Source of the DNA: Bacteroidales bacterium UBA3724
GTDB lineage: Bacteria; Bacteroidota; Bacteroidia; Bacteroidales; P3
DNA: 15,690 nt
NCBI GenBank assembly: GCA_002371315.1
Contig: DFHL01000029.1
Coordinates: 1-15,690, forward strand
Direction: 5' to 3'
The position numbers and the translations under genes were made by a program. How positions within the stretch are numbered: the first letter of the stretch is position 1; each line of letters begins with the position of its first letter. Shown piece after piece: positions 1 through 8,346 of this stretch. The notes under the pieces are model-generated. The model was not told the origin of the DNA. It did not search any database and was given only the letters and a program-made list of their open reading frames with translations.

Positions 1-426
1 GGGCATCTCGTTGAAGAAATCGAGATCGAGATAAACACACTGGTCCGCAGAGCAATAGAAGGGACCCATTGCCGAGCTTGCGCTGCCGCATCCGCTTTGC
101 ACGCTGCCGTGGAAAAGGACCAGCTTCGGGGGCTTGTAGGTGCGGCCCATACGTTTGAATTCGGCAGTCCAGACATCCTCGGTGCTGGCCAGGATTTTGA
201 GGGCGAAATCCTCAAACTCTTTCTCCTGCTCGGTGGCCACATACTCGGTGTTGCCCGTAGTCTGGCTGCCAAGCTGCTGCAAAGCCTCGGACGGGTCGCC
301 ACCCATAAACAGAGCCATAAGGACGGCAATCAAGGCACCGCCGATACCGCCGCCTATTGCTATCTTGCCGCCTTTGCCTCGACGGTCTTCGACATTTGTA
401 CTTTTTCTTCTTCCTGATAAGTCCAT
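1..426 (-). CDS. YpfJ-like neutral zinc metallopeptidase, N-terminal 142 residues (partial)
   Basis: This is the N-terminal part of a predicted membrane-anchored zinc metallopeptidase of the YpfJ/KPN_02809 family (Pfam Zn_peptidase, PF04228). The reading frame opens with ATG at 426 and runs off the window at base 1 without a stop. The first 20 residues are basic and polar (MDLSGRRKS...). A Gly-rich hydrophobic membrane segment follows at about residues 21-43. The periplasmic domain then begins, with the family-like stretches KPPKLVLFHG, QSGCGSASSAMGPFYC and DQCVYLDLDFF near residues 105-140. The paired cysteines in SGCG and FYC are typical of the family. The zinc-binding HExxH motif lies further on, outside the window, so catalytic competence cannot be judged. 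The gene is 110 bases downstream of prmA on the same strand. The family is well conserved but its substrate is unknown to me. The family call is fairly secure and the function is not. Confidence 0.82.
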   Translation of the reverse strand, partial: MDLSGRRKSTNVEDRRGKGGKIAIGGGIGGALIAVLMALFMGGDPSEALQQLGSQTTGNTEYVATEQEKEFEDFALKILASTEDVWTAEFKRMGRTYKPPKLVLFHGSVQSGCGSASSAMGPFYCSADQCVYLDLDFFNEMP

Positions 427-536
427 AGTGATTTGATTTTATTTGATATTTATTACAATTTAATCTTTACTTCAATTCCAGGTACTCAATATAATGTTTT
501 TCTGCATTATACGCCTATAGTATAAAAAGAAAGCCG

Positions 537-1385
537 TTATGCTTTTTTTATCATTCGCAATGCCGTCCAGTCGTTGCGGCTTTTCTGCTGGACGAGTCGC
601 AGCCCAAGCGTTTCGGCCTTGTCCTGAAGGGCCTGGACATCGTGTTCGTAGAAGCCGCTGAGCAACAGCGTCCCACCCGGATTGAGCACTGCGGCATAGG
701 CCGGCATATCGCGCAGCAGTATATTGCGGTTTATGTTGGCCAGGATGAGGTCAAAGTGCTTGTCGGCCGTCAGGGACGATGCATCGCCGAGCAAAGCATT
801 GACCTGCACCCCGTTGCGTTCAAAATTTTCCTGTGCATTGCGGAAGGCCCATTCGTCGACATCGATGGCTTCGACATAGGCAGCCCCTTTTTTGGCAGCA
901 AGGATGGCCAGCACTCCTGTGCCGCTGCCCATATCAAGCACGCGCAGCCCCTCGACGGGTTGCTGTTCGAGCAGCGAAAGCATAAGGTAGGTCGTGGCGT
1001 GGTGCGCGGTTCCGAACGACATTTTGGGCTCTATTTCAATTTCGTACTTGACATCGTCGCGGTGCGGATGGAAGGGTGCGCGGACCCAGCAGAAGCCGTC
1101 GACAAGCACAGGCTGGTGCTGGCGTTCCCACTCCTCGTTGTAGTCCTTGTCGGGCAGGTCGGTCACTGTAAAGTCGATCTTCAGGCTGTCGTCGACAGAC
1201 TTCACTTCGTTGAACGTCCTGTCAAGAAACTCCTGGTCAAAATCCGATGCGGGGACGTATGCCTTGAGGCCGTGCGCGGTCTCTTCAAAACTGTCGTAAG
1301 GGCCCTCGTTGCCAAGGTAGTAGACAAGCAAGTCGCGATAGGGCGTCAGCTGGGACAGGGTGATGTTTACTTCGACGTATTTCAT
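537..1385 (-). CDS. prmA: Ribosomal protein L11 methyltransferase PrmA
   Basis: This is an S-adenosylmethionine-dependent methyltransferase that trimethylates ribosomal protein L11 in the cytoplasm. With the start at 1385 (MKYVEVNITL) it is 282 residues, close to the usual length. Residues 1-120 form the L11-recognition domain. Residues about 125-132 read GTAHHATT, the counterpart of the E. coli GTGTHPTT motif. SAM motif I is LDMGSGTGVL at 150-159, an acidic ribose-binding stretch is IDVDEWA at 174-180, and DLILANINRNIL at 212-223 is the NI(x)L signature. The frame is open upstream to 1592, but that extension would run through an octamer repeat array and into truA, giving a low-complexity NPQTLNPS-type N terminus unlike any PrmA. 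I therefore chose 1385. It follows truA at a distance of 118 bases, all of it occupied by the array. The identification is strong. Confidence 0.95.
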   Translation of the reverse strand: MKYVEVNITLSQLTPYRDLLVYYLGNEGPYDSFEETAHGLKAYVPASDFDQEFLDRTFNEVKSVDDSLKIDFTVTDLPDKDYNEEWERQHQPVLVDGFCWVRAPFHPHRDDVKYEIEIEPKMSFGTAHHATTYLMLSLLEQQPVEGLRVLDMGSGTGVLAILAAKKGAAYVEAIDVDEWAFRNAQENFERNGVQVNALLGDASSLTADKHFDLILANINRNILLRDMPAYAAVLNPGGTLLLSGFYEHDVQALQDKAETLGLRLVQQKSRNDWTALRMIKKA

Positions 1386-1394
1386 TGCAGGGGG

Positions 1395-1490
1395 TGAGGG
1401 TTTGAGGGTTATAGGGTTTAAGGGTTTAAGGGTTTGAGGGTTTGAGGGGTTTAGGGTTTGAGGGTTTGAGGGGTTTAGGGTTTGAGGGTT
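1395..1490. repeat. Octamer tandem array, consensus TGAGGGTT (12 units)
   Basis: On the plus strand these 96 bases divide exactly into twelve 8-bp units: TGAGGGTT, ATAGGGTT, TAAGGGTT, TGAGGGGT, TTAGGGTT and exact copies of several of them. The second half repeats a 24-bp block (TGAGGGTT-TGAGGGGT-TTAGGGTT). The array fills the truA-prmA gap, so on the coding strand it lies in the leader of prmA. It resembles plant-type telomere repeats (TTTAGGG) only superficially, since the period is eight, not seven. I know of no function. Confidence 0.9.
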
Positions 1491-1503
1491 ATTGTATTGA
1501 TGG

Positions 1504-2238
1504 TTAGGGGAGTTCGGGATAGTCCACTTTGGTGAGGAACAGGCCCTGTGCCGGCATCGAGACGCCTGCGGCACAGCGGTTTTTCTTCTCAACTATCTGG
1601 CGCAGGCCGTCGATGGTGAGTTTGCCACGGCCAACATCGAGCAGCGTGCCGGTCACGGAGCGCACCATATTGCGCAGGAAGCGGTTGGCGGTGATGGTGA
1701 AGACAAGCATCTCCCCTTCCCTGCTCCAGTGCGCATCGGTGAGGTGGCAGATGTTGGTTTTGTTGTCGGTATGAAGCTTTGCGAAGCTGGTGAAGTCGTC
1801 GTACTGCATAAGTGCAGCGGCAGCGGCGTTCATTGCGTCGATGTCGGGATTGAAATAGATGCGGCAATAGAGGCCCTGCGAGAAGGGCAGCCGGGCGCAA
1901 GAGGCGTAGTATTTGTAGGTCCGCGCCGTGGCCGAGAAGCGGGCGTGAAAAATGTCGGCTACGGGGTCGATGCTGAAAATGGCAATGTCAGGCGGCAGAT
2001 AGCTGTTGAGTTTGAAGACGAGATTGTCGGCCAAGGGGCCGTCGAGGTCGAAGTGGGCATAGAAGTCCGAAGCGTGGACGCCCGTGTCGGTGCGCCCGCA
2101 GCCGACAATGGCCACAGGAGTGCGCAGCAGCGTGGTCAGGGCCGACTCGATGGTCTGCTGCACGGTGGGCAAATTGGGCTGCGTCTGCCAGCCGCAGTAA
2201 TTGGTGCCGTTGTAAGCCAAATGTATCAGGTAGCGCAT
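1504..2238 (-). CDS. truA: tRNA pseudouridine(38-40) synthase TruA
   Basis: The protein isomerises uridines 38-40 in the anticodon arm of many tRNAs. It is 244 residues, a normal length for TruA, starting MRYLIHLAYNG at 2238. The N-terminal YNGTNYCGWQTQ stretch (9-20) is characteristic. The catalytic motif GRTDTGVHA spans residues 48-56, with the catalytic aspartate at Asp51. The C-terminal half has ANRFLRNMVRSVTG, the conserved helix near the active site. It starts 63 bases downstream of the transglutaminase-like lipoprotein gene and precedes prmA, so two translation-related RNA and protein modification genes sit together. No truncation or unusual residues were seen. Confidence 0.96.
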   Translation of the reverse strand: MRYLIHLAYNGTNYCGWQTQPNLPTVQQTIESALTTLLRTPVAIVGCGRTDTGVHASDFYAHFDLDGPLADNLVFKLNSYLPPDIAIFSIDPVADIFHARFSATARTYKYYASCARLPFSQGLYCRIYFNPDIDAMNAAAAALMQYDDFTSFAKLHTDNKTNICHLTDAHWSREGEMLVFTITANRFLRNMVRSVTGTLLDVGRGKLTIDGLRQIVEKKNRCAAGVSMPAQGLFLTKVDYPELP

Positions 2239-2301
2239 TACGAAGGATAAGGTTTTAAGTTCAGGAGGCTCGATTGTATCTGTATGGATTGGCAGGTTTG
2301 T

Positions 2302-3540
2302 TTACATCTCATTTTCCGCCGCAGGGATCGGGGCTATCTGTTTGCGCAGGTCGTCGATCACAAGCATCTGGTACATCTGCTGCGTCGAGTCGGCGAAGAG
2401 GGACTTGTTGTTTTTGTAGTTTTCGGTCTGATAGTCGCGGGCGCGGTCGAAAAGGTTGTTGGAAACGGCCTTCTTGAGCTCGTCAAGAGTCATTATGCCC
2501 GCCTCGTATGATGCCTTCTGCTTGTCGGAAAGGAATTTGGAAATCTTGTTATAGTATCTCTCTTCGAGTTTGCCCGTTTCCGCATCGAAATGGTTGTCAA
2601 GTTCGGGCAGGTTGACCCAGCCTGTAATTGTGGTTTCGAGAAGCGCGATAGTCTTGCGGGTCTTGTCGGTATAATAGCCCAGATAGGCGTGGCAGGGCTC
2701 GACGAAAATGATTGGCTGCAGGCCCACCTTGCGCATTATCGACGAGAAGAAGACGCAGGCGTCGATACAGTTGGCCTGCCGGTTGCGATAGACATCGTCG
2801 AAGAAACGGATGTACTGCGAATTGGCGCGCTTGGAACCATTTGAAGTACACGTGATTGAGGAGTAGGCAAGTCCGCGGTTCAAGGTATAGTACCAGATGG
2901 CGCGCATCTGTGTTTCGCTCTTTTTCGCGCTGCGAGCCCCATCGAAGGTGGAGACAATTCCCTGCGTTAGTATTTCACTAAGGATACCGTCGATTTTGGG
3001 ATGGTCTTCGTTGACGTAAGCCGCAAAAAGCCAGCGATAGTCGTGATATGTGCCGTCCTTGCCGACGAGCGACATCAGGCATTCGTTTGTAGGACGGTAG
3101 TTGAGACGGATATTCTTAACGTCAACCTGCTCGTCGTTGATGAAACAGGTGAATGTCAAGTCTATATATCCTTGCAGCCGCATACGGTACAGGCTTTCAA
3201 ACTTCCACTTGATGACGGGGACAAAGGTATAGCGCGTGCCTTTGCGCGGCAGCGTTTCCTGCGTGATACTGACGTAGTTGAGCACCGTCGAGTCGACGAC
3301 GATGCGCATCACCGAATTGTTCTGTGGGGCGGTGACGCTGACGCGGAAAAGCGTATCCATCTCATCGCCACGATAGTTGGCCAGAGCAAGCATCATCGAC
3401 GGGTACAGCACGTTGTCGAAGTTCTCGTTATACACAGCCTCGAAGGCAACGGTTTTGGGGTCGATTGTCTTCTTGACCTGTATGTGCCCGCACGAGGTAA
3501 GCAGTAGGGTGATTGTCAGTAACTGTATCAGTTTGCGCAT
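2302..3540 (-). CDS. Transglutaminase-like cysteine-protease-fold lipoprotein
   Basis: This is a 412-residue predicted outer- or inner-membrane lipoprotein. Residues 1-16 form a signal peptide with a lipobox ending LLTSC, so Cys17 would be acylated. Residues about 30-150 look like a beta-rich domain with no family that I recognise. The stretch 250-305 has the order expected of a transglutaminase/papain-like core: RQANCIDACVFFSSIMRKVG (candidate nucleophile Cys258), EPCHAYLGYY (His284) and ALLETT (Glu302 in place of the more usual Asp). The C-terminal 100 residues are helical and charged. What is known of the superfamily is that it includes proteases and transferases acting on peptides, so a peptidase or structural role at the cell surface is inference. 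The start codon is only 6 bases after the symporter stop codon, which implies cotranscription and possibly coupled translation. The fold is likely and the substrate unknown. Confidence 0.75.
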   Translation of the reverse strand: MRKLIQLLTITLLLTSCGHIQVKKTIDPKTVAFEAVYNENFDNVLYPSMMLALANYRGDEMDTLFRVSVTAPQNNSVMRIVVDSTVLNYVSITQETLPRKGTRYTFVPVIKWKFESLYRMRLQGYIDLTFTCFINDEQVDVKNIRLNYRPTNECLMSLVGKDGTYHDYRWLFAAYVNEDHPKIDGILSEILTQGIVSTFDGARSAKKSETQMRAIWYYTLNRGLAYSSITCTSNGSKRANSQYIRFFDDVYRNRQANCIDACVFFSSIMRKVGLQPIIFVEPCHAYLGYYTDKTRKTIALLETTITGWVNLPELDNHFDAETGKLEERYYNKISKFLSDKQKASYEAGIMTLDELKKAVSNNLFDRARDYQTENYKNNKSLFADSTQQMYQMLVIDDLRKQIAPIPAAENEM

Positions 3541-3546
3541 ATTGCA

Positions 3547-4905
3547 TCAATTAATCAATCCACTGATTAGGACTATGAGCAGAGCCGCCGGAGCCACAAA
3601 GCGCACAAGGAAATAGTAGAACACTTTGAAATAGCCGACTTTGACAGTGCCGTGATTGGAGAGCTCGTCGATAATGTCCTCTTTCTTCATAAACCATCCG
3701 AAGAACAGTACCGTCAGCAGTGCGCACACTGGCGGCAGGATTGTGCCTGTCAGTTTGTCAAGCAAATCAAACAGTTGCATTCCGCCGACTTTGAAACTGC
3801 TCCAGATACCATCGCCGAACGAGAACGAGGCGGCAACAGCAAGCACAACAACGAGCAGCGACATTAGGACCGCCGACTTGGTGCGCCCGTTCTTCTCGTT
3901 CGACAGCCATTGGGTCAAAGCCTCGAGCAGTGAAATGGCCGAAGTGAGTGCCGCAAGAGAAAGCAGCAGGAAAAAGACTATGGAGAAGATTCTTCCTATG
4001 CCGCCAAGCGAATTGAACACCACCGGCAGAACCTGATAGACAAGGCCAGGGCCACCCGTCGGGTCTTGCCCGCAGGCGAACACCGCCGGGAAAATGGCGA
4101 TGCCGGAAAGTACGGCAATGGCGAAATCGCATACCGTAATCCACACCGAAGTCTTCAGAATATTATCATCCACAGGAAGATAGGAGCCATAGACAATCAT
4201 TACTCCCATACCTACCGACAAGGAAAACAACGCCTGGCCCAAGGCAGCCAATATGCCTTCGCCTGTCAGCTTCGAGAAGTCAGGCTGAAAAAGATAGGCG
4301 ATTCCTGCCGAAGCTCCGTCGAGGGTCAGCGAACGGACACACAACACCAAAAGCAGTACAACAAGGATGGGCATCAGCAGTTTGGACACTCGCTCAATGC
4401 CTTTTTCTACTCCACCGATGATGACAAGCGTAGTCAGGGCAAGGAACAGGGCGATGAACAGGACGGGACGAAATGCTGAAGAGGCAAAGGCATTGAAATG
4501 CGTACCAAAATCAGAATCGGCAATTTCTGCCAAGGTTCCCGTCAGCGACTCCCAGAAATAATTCAACGTCCAGCCAGATATAACAAGATATATGGCCAGA
4601 ATAAGGAAGCAGGTCAGCAGTCCCGCCAAGCCAACAAACCTCCAGCCCGGACGGTCGGGACGCAGTTTGGGATAGGCCTTCATCGGATCCTCACCCGAGC
4701 GGCGGCCGATAACGAACTCGCTCATCATAAGTATCATACCGATGAAGAACACGAAGCAAATGTACACCAATAGGAACGCACCACCGCCGTATTTGCCGCA
4801 AATGTACGGGAAACGCCAGATGTTTCCAAGTCCAACTGCCGAACCGGCGGCAGCCATAATTGCTCCAAACGAACTGCTAAATCCTTCTCCTGATTTTGTT
4901 GCCAT
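3547..4905 (-). CDS. Sodium-dependent transporter of the neurotransmitter:sodium symporter (SNF/NSS) family
   Basis: This is a 452-residue integral membrane protein of the LeuT/MhsT type, which takes up amino acids or related compounds by sodium symport. The first membrane segment carries the hallmark GSAVGLGNIWRFPY at residues 21-34, including the unwound glycine region that binds sodium and substrate. The matching break in segment 6 is FSLSVGMG at about 227-234. LTSAIS at about 320-325 corresponds to the Thr-Ser pair of the Na2 site in LeuT. The length is close to the roughly 450 residues of bacterial 11-segment members such as MhsT and shorter than 12-segment LeuT. It lies 35 bases after ruvC and 6 bases before a lipoprotein gene. 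The substrate cannot be deduced from the sequence, but amino acid uptake is the most likely role. Confidence 0.92.
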   Translation of the reverse strand: MATKSGEGFSSSFGAIMAAAGSAVGLGNIWRFPYICGKYGGGAFLLVYICFVFFIGMILMMSEFVIGRRSGEDPMKAYPKLRPDRPGWRFVGLAGLLTCFLILAIYLVISGWTLNYFWESLTGTLAEIADSDFGTHFNAFASSAFRPVLFIALFLALTTLVIIGGVEKGIERVSKLLMPILVVLLLVLCVRSLTLDGASAGIAYLFQPDFSKLTGEGILAALGQALFSLSVGMGVMIVYGSYLPVDDNILKTSVWITVCDFAIAVLSGIAIFPAVFACGQDPTGGPGLVYQVLPVVFNSLGGIGRIFSIVFFLLLSLAALTSAISLLEALTQWLSNEKNGRTKSAVLMSLLVVVLAVAASFSFGDGIWSSFKVGGMQLFDLLDKLTGTILPPVCALLTVLFFGWFMKKEDIIDELSNHGTVKVGYFKVFYYFLVRFVAPAALLIVLISGLIN

Positions 4906-4940
4906 TGTCTATTTGTTTTTTTTATTGTATACATTTTTCG

Positions 4941-5546
4941 TCACCCCTCTACCCTGTCGGGGTTGAAATTAACGAATTCTGCCCACGACTGGCGTCGCGA
5001 CTTTGTTTTCTTGCGCTTGACGGCCAATTGCTGGCGTATGTCCGCCAACGGATTGGATTGCTCCATCAGGCAAGTGTAGGCCACCGCCAAAGCATCGGTA
5101 GCATCCAGATAGCGAGGCTCGTCGGGAAACTCCATCTGCGAACGCAGCATCATTGCCACCTGTTCCTTGCTGGCCTGTCCGTTGCCGGTCACAGTCTGCT
5201 TGATAGTTGACGGCTCATATTCCGAATACGGCAAGTCGCGACTCATAGCTGCAGCAATAGCGACACCCTGTGCGCGCCCCAGTTTCAGCATCGACTGGAC
5301 GTTTTTGCCGAAGAAAGGGGCCTCGATGGCCAGATGGTCTGGATGGAAAGTGTCGATGATGCGCAGCGTGGTGTCGAAAATCTTCTTTATGCGCAGCTTG
5401 AAGTCGGCCATTTGCCTGAGATAAAGCACATCAAGAACAAGGATACGGGGTTTGTCATCGACAATCTCCAGCACGCTGTATCCCAAGATGCGCGTGCCAG
5501 GGTCGATGCCCAGAATAATCTTTTCTATTGCCTTGTTCTCTTCCAT
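4941..5546 (-). CDS. ruvC: Crossover junction endodeoxyribonuclease RuvC
   Basis: RuvC is the dimeric Holliday-junction resolvase that works with RuvAB in recombinational repair. The protein is 201 residues, slightly longer than E. coli RuvC because of a basic C-terminal tail (KRKKTKSRRQSW). The four catalytic carboxylates are visible: Asp15 in LGIDPGTR, Glu75 in LAIEAPFFGKN, and Asp148 and Asp151 in YLDATDALAVAY. The QSMLKLGRAQG helix at about 84-94 is the conserved dimer/DNA-contact region. The start at 5546 is 11 bases after the polA stop. The junction sequence on the coding strand, GGAGAAGACAAG, offers a possible purine-rich ribosome site. Placement directly behind polA suggests coordinated expression of two DNA repair enzymes. 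Confidence 0.96.
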   Translation of the reverse strand: MEENKAIEKIILGIDPGTRILGYSVLEIVDDKPRILVLDVLYLRQMADFKLRIKKIFDTTLRIIDTFHPDHLAIEAPFFGKNVQSMLKLGRAQGVAIAAAMSRDLPYSEYEPSTIKQTVTGNGQASKEQVAMMLRSQMEFPDEPRYLDATDALAVAYTCLMEQSNPLADIRQQLAVKRKKTKSRRQSWAEFVNFNPDRVEG

Positions 5547-5557
5547 CTTGTCTTCTC

Positions 5558-8320
5558 CTAATGCGCTTCAAGCCAGTTCTGTCCGACGTCGATGCCCACC
5601 TCGACCGGAATCGGAAGCGGCAGGGCGTTGAGCATCTCGCAGCGGACAATTTCCTTCACATCCTCAAGCTCTGGATTGAAAACATCGAACACAAGTTCAT
5701 CGTGAACCTGTAGAATCATCTTCGACCTGAGATTCAACTCGTTGAACCGTTTCCAAATCCTGATCATCGCGATTTTAATCATATCGGCCGAAGTGCCCTG
5801 AATGGGCATATTCACGGCATTGCGCTCAGCAAACTGGCGCAGACCGGCGTTGCGGCTGTTGATGTCATAAAGATAGCGGCGCCTGCCGAGCAGGGTCTGC
5901 GCATAGCCGTGCTCGCGAGCAAAAGCAATATTGCTATCAATATACTGTTTTATAGCAGGATACTGCTGAAAATACTCCTCTATCAATGCCGAAGCCTCCT
6001 TGCGCGGAATATCCAACTGTTCCGACAGGCCAAAGGCGCTGATGCCATAAACGATACCAAAATTCACCGATTTGGCATTGCGGCGCTGTTCCTTGCTGAC
6101 ATCCTCGATGTCAATGTGATATATCTTGGCCGCTGTTGCCCGGTGAATGTCATAGTGGTTCTTGAACGCCGCTGTCATATGCTCGTCCTTCGACAGGGCA
6201 GCAATGATTCTCAGCTCAATCTGCGAATAGTCGGCAGCAAGAATACTATAGTCGTCACCGCGTGCCACAAAGGCGCGGCGAATTTCGCGGCCCCGCTCGG
6301 TGCGGATGGGAATGTTCTGCAGATTAGGATTTGACGAGCTTAATCTTCCCGTGGCTGTAACAGTCTGGTTGTAAACCGTATGCAGACGTCCACTGACAGG
6401 GTCGATCAGTTTCGGGAAAGTGTCAAGATAGGTGGACACCAGCTTGCTCAGCGAACGATACTCCAAAATCAATGGAATAATCTCGTGTCTGTCGCGCAGC
6501 TTGTGGAGCACCTCCTCGGCCGTACTGTACTGCTTTGTGGCCGTCAGCGGCGGTTTTTCCGTCACCTTCAGCCGCTCATACAGCACTTCGCCCAACTGCT
6601 TTGGCGACCCTATGTTGAACTCCATCCCTGCCAGGGCATATATCTGATGTTCAATCTCGTCGCGTTCGTGCGACAATTGAGCAGAATACTGTTTCAGTGC
6701 ATCGACGTCGATCCTCACGCCTTCGCGCTCCATATCGACCAGCACATCCACCAACGGCATCTCCACCTCATTGAACAACGCCAACATATCGTTTTCAATC
6801 AGTGAGTTGCGCATCGGCTCATAGAGGCGGAACAGCAATTCGGCACAGCGTGGGGCATAGCCTGCAGCGTTCTCGTCGAGTTGTTCTTTCAGCACGCTCG
6901 AAACGATAAAGTCGAGATAGTGACGCGCCTCGGGGTCGAGCAGATAGTGTGCCAGCTGCACGTCGAAGACCTCGCCGCAAATACGCACATCGTGGTCCAG
7001 GAAGATATGTTTCAGCTGCTTAAGGTCATAGCAAATCTTGCGCGTAGCATCGTTTTCGAGTGCCGACTGCACAAACGAGAAATACTCGTTGCCATCGAAA
7101 GGCAGATAGACGGCTTCGTCCGTACCCGTGGCAAAAGCGATGCCGCGCACCTCGCGCGACTTGGCATCCTGGTCCAGAAAGATGGCAAAATCCTTGTCCT
7201 GAAGTTCCGCCAGGGTCTCTATGGTCGCCGTACGCGTCTTGCCGGGGGTGGCCGGTGTCGCGACAGCGCCGTCGGCTTCAGGCTCGCCAAACAGCGACAC
7301 CTGCTGCGGGTCGCTTTTGGGGCTGCGAGCACGCTGACGCTCCGACGGTTCCTTGCTTACCGCCGCCTTCTCGGGCGATACGGAACCGCTACGCGTCTTG
7401 ACGCGCAAATCCAGTTTCATAGCCAAATCCGGATCCTTGACACTCAAGTCGGTATACATCTTCTTGGCAAAAGTCCTGAATTCAAGCTCGGCAAACAATG
7501 CCGCCAAAGCCTCATAGTCGGGTGTCGGAACGGCCAGCAGGGCCTCGTCAAGCTCTACCGGAGCCTCGCGGCATATCGTTGCCAGCTCCTTCGACAGAAG
7601 GGCCTGCTCGCTGTATTCCTTCACGGCGTTGCGCAATTTCTCGTTGCGCACCTCGTCGCTATGGGCCACCAGGTTTTCGACGCTGCCGAACTGTTCTACA
7701 AGTTGTTTGGCCTTCTTCTCGCCCACCCCGGGAATGCCAGGAATGTTGTCGATGGCGTCGCCCCACAGGCCCAGGATGTCGGCCACCTGCTCGGGGCGTT
7801 CCACGCCAAAGGCCTCGCACACCTCCTTGGGGGTATAGATACTGTCGGGCTTGCCCATACGGCCAAAGCGGTACAGGTGCACACGGCTGGTTACCAGCTG
7901 GGCAAAGTCCTTGTCGGGCGTCACCATCAGCACCTCGTCGAAACCCTTTTCCTCGCCTTGGCGCGACAGCGTGCCTATGATGTCGTCGGCCTCATAGCCA
8001 GCCTTCATAACCGCCGGAATGCCAAAGCCGTCGATGACACGGTGTATGTAAGGCAGGGCCTGCTGGATGTCCTCGGGCATAGCGTCGCGGTTGGCCTTGT
8101 ATTGGTCATAGCGTTCGTGGCGGAAGGTGGGCTCCGACATATCGAAGGCCACAGCGCAATGCGTGGGTTGCTGCTGCCGCAGCAGGTCGTACAGCGTCGT
8201 CGTGAACCCCAGCACAGCCGATGTGTTCATACCCCTGCTGTTCATACGCGGATTGTGGTTCAGCGCATAATAGGCACGGTAGACCATCGCCATTCCGTCA
8301 ATCAACATCAGTTTCTTCAT
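5558..8320 (-). CDS. polA: DNA polymerase I, with degenerate 3'-5' exonuclease site
   Basis: This 920-residue family A polymerase fills gaps and removes RNA primers. The 5'-nuclease domain (1 to about 290) is intact: AFDMSEPTFRH, AGYEADDIIGTL (108-119), TPDKDFAQL, and the helix-hairpin-helix GDAIDNIPGIPGVG (187-200). Residues 311-361 are a Ser/Pro/Lys-rich linker. The 3'-5' exonuclease-like domain spans about 366-510. The polymerase domain has motif A ADYSQIELR (696-704), motif B RRNAKSVNFGIVYG (746-759, with Phe754 at the E. coli Phe762 position) and motif C QVHDEL (871-876). In the exonuclease-like domain the E. coli Asp424 and Asp501 equivalents appear to be Leu436 and Cys492, and motif I reads DQD (383-385) instead of DTE. 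Proofreading is therefore probably absent. The gene starts 26 bases after pdxA and is followed by ruvC. Confidence 0.97.
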   Translation of the reverse strand: MKKLMLIDGMAMVYRAYYALNHNPRMNSRGMNTSAVLGFTTTLYDLLRQQQPTHCAVAFDMSEPTFRHERYDQYKANRDAMPEDIQQALPYIHRVIDGFGIPAVMKAGYEADDIIGTLSRQGEEKGFDEVLMVTPDKDFAQLVTSRVHLYRFGRMGKPDSIYTPKEVCEAFGVERPEQVADILGLWGDAIDNIPGIPGVGEKKAKQLVEQFGSVENLVAHSDEVRNEKLRNAVKEYSEQALLSKELATICREAPVELDEALLAVPTPDYEALAALFAELEFRTFAKKMYTDLSVKDPDLAMKLDLRVKTRSGSVSPEKAAVSKEPSERQRARSPKSDPQQVSLFGEPEADGAVATPATPGKTRTATIETLAELQDKDFAIFLDQDAKSREVRGIAFATGTDEAVYLPFDGNEYFSFVQSALENDATRKICYDLKQLKHIFLDHDVRICGEVFDVQLAHYLLDPEARHYLDFIVSSVLKEQLDENAAGYAPRCAELLFRLYEPMRNSLIENDMLALFNEVEMPLVDVLVDMEREGVRIDVDALKQYSAQLSHERDEIEHQIYALAGMEFNIGSPKQLGEVLYERLKVTEKPPLTATKQYSTAEEVLHKLRDRHEIIPLILEYRSLSKLVSTYLDTFPKLIDPVSGRLHTVYNQTVTATGRLSSSNPNLQNIPIRTERGREIRRAFVARGDDYSILAADYSQIELRIIAALSKDEHMTAAFKNHYDIHRATAAKIYHIDIEDVSKEQRRNAKSVNFGIVYGISAFGLSEQLDIPRKEASALIEEYFQQYPAIKQYIDSNIAFAREHGYAQTLLGRRRYLYDINSRNAGLRQFAERNAVNMPIQGTSADMIKIAMIRIWKRFNELNLRSKMILQVHDELVFDVFNPELEDVKEIVRCEMLNALPLPIPVEVGIDVGQNWLEAH
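7289..7303 (-). other. Candidate beta-clamp-binding motif in the PolA linker
   Basis: Residues 340-344 of PolA read QVSLF, which fits the bacterial sliding-clamp-binding pentamer QL(S/D)LF with Val for Leu at position 2. It lies in the flexible, Ser/Pro/Lys-rich linker between the 5'-nuclease and the exonuclease-like domain, a place where an exposed short motif could work. The match is visible in the sequence; clamp binding is inference. Confidence 0.5.
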
Positions 8321-8346
8321 CCGGTATCAATAGTCTTTAGTGATGT

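Noticed and set aside
1395..1490. Telomere-like repeat (TTTAGGG)
   Set aside because: The period is 8, not 7, the setting is between two bacterial housekeeping genes, and no chromosome end is indicated.
1386..1592. An N-terminal extension of PrmA up to 1592
   Set aside because: It would overlap truA and translate the octamer array into NPQTLNPS repeats. PrmA homologues begin at the MKYVEVNITL position.
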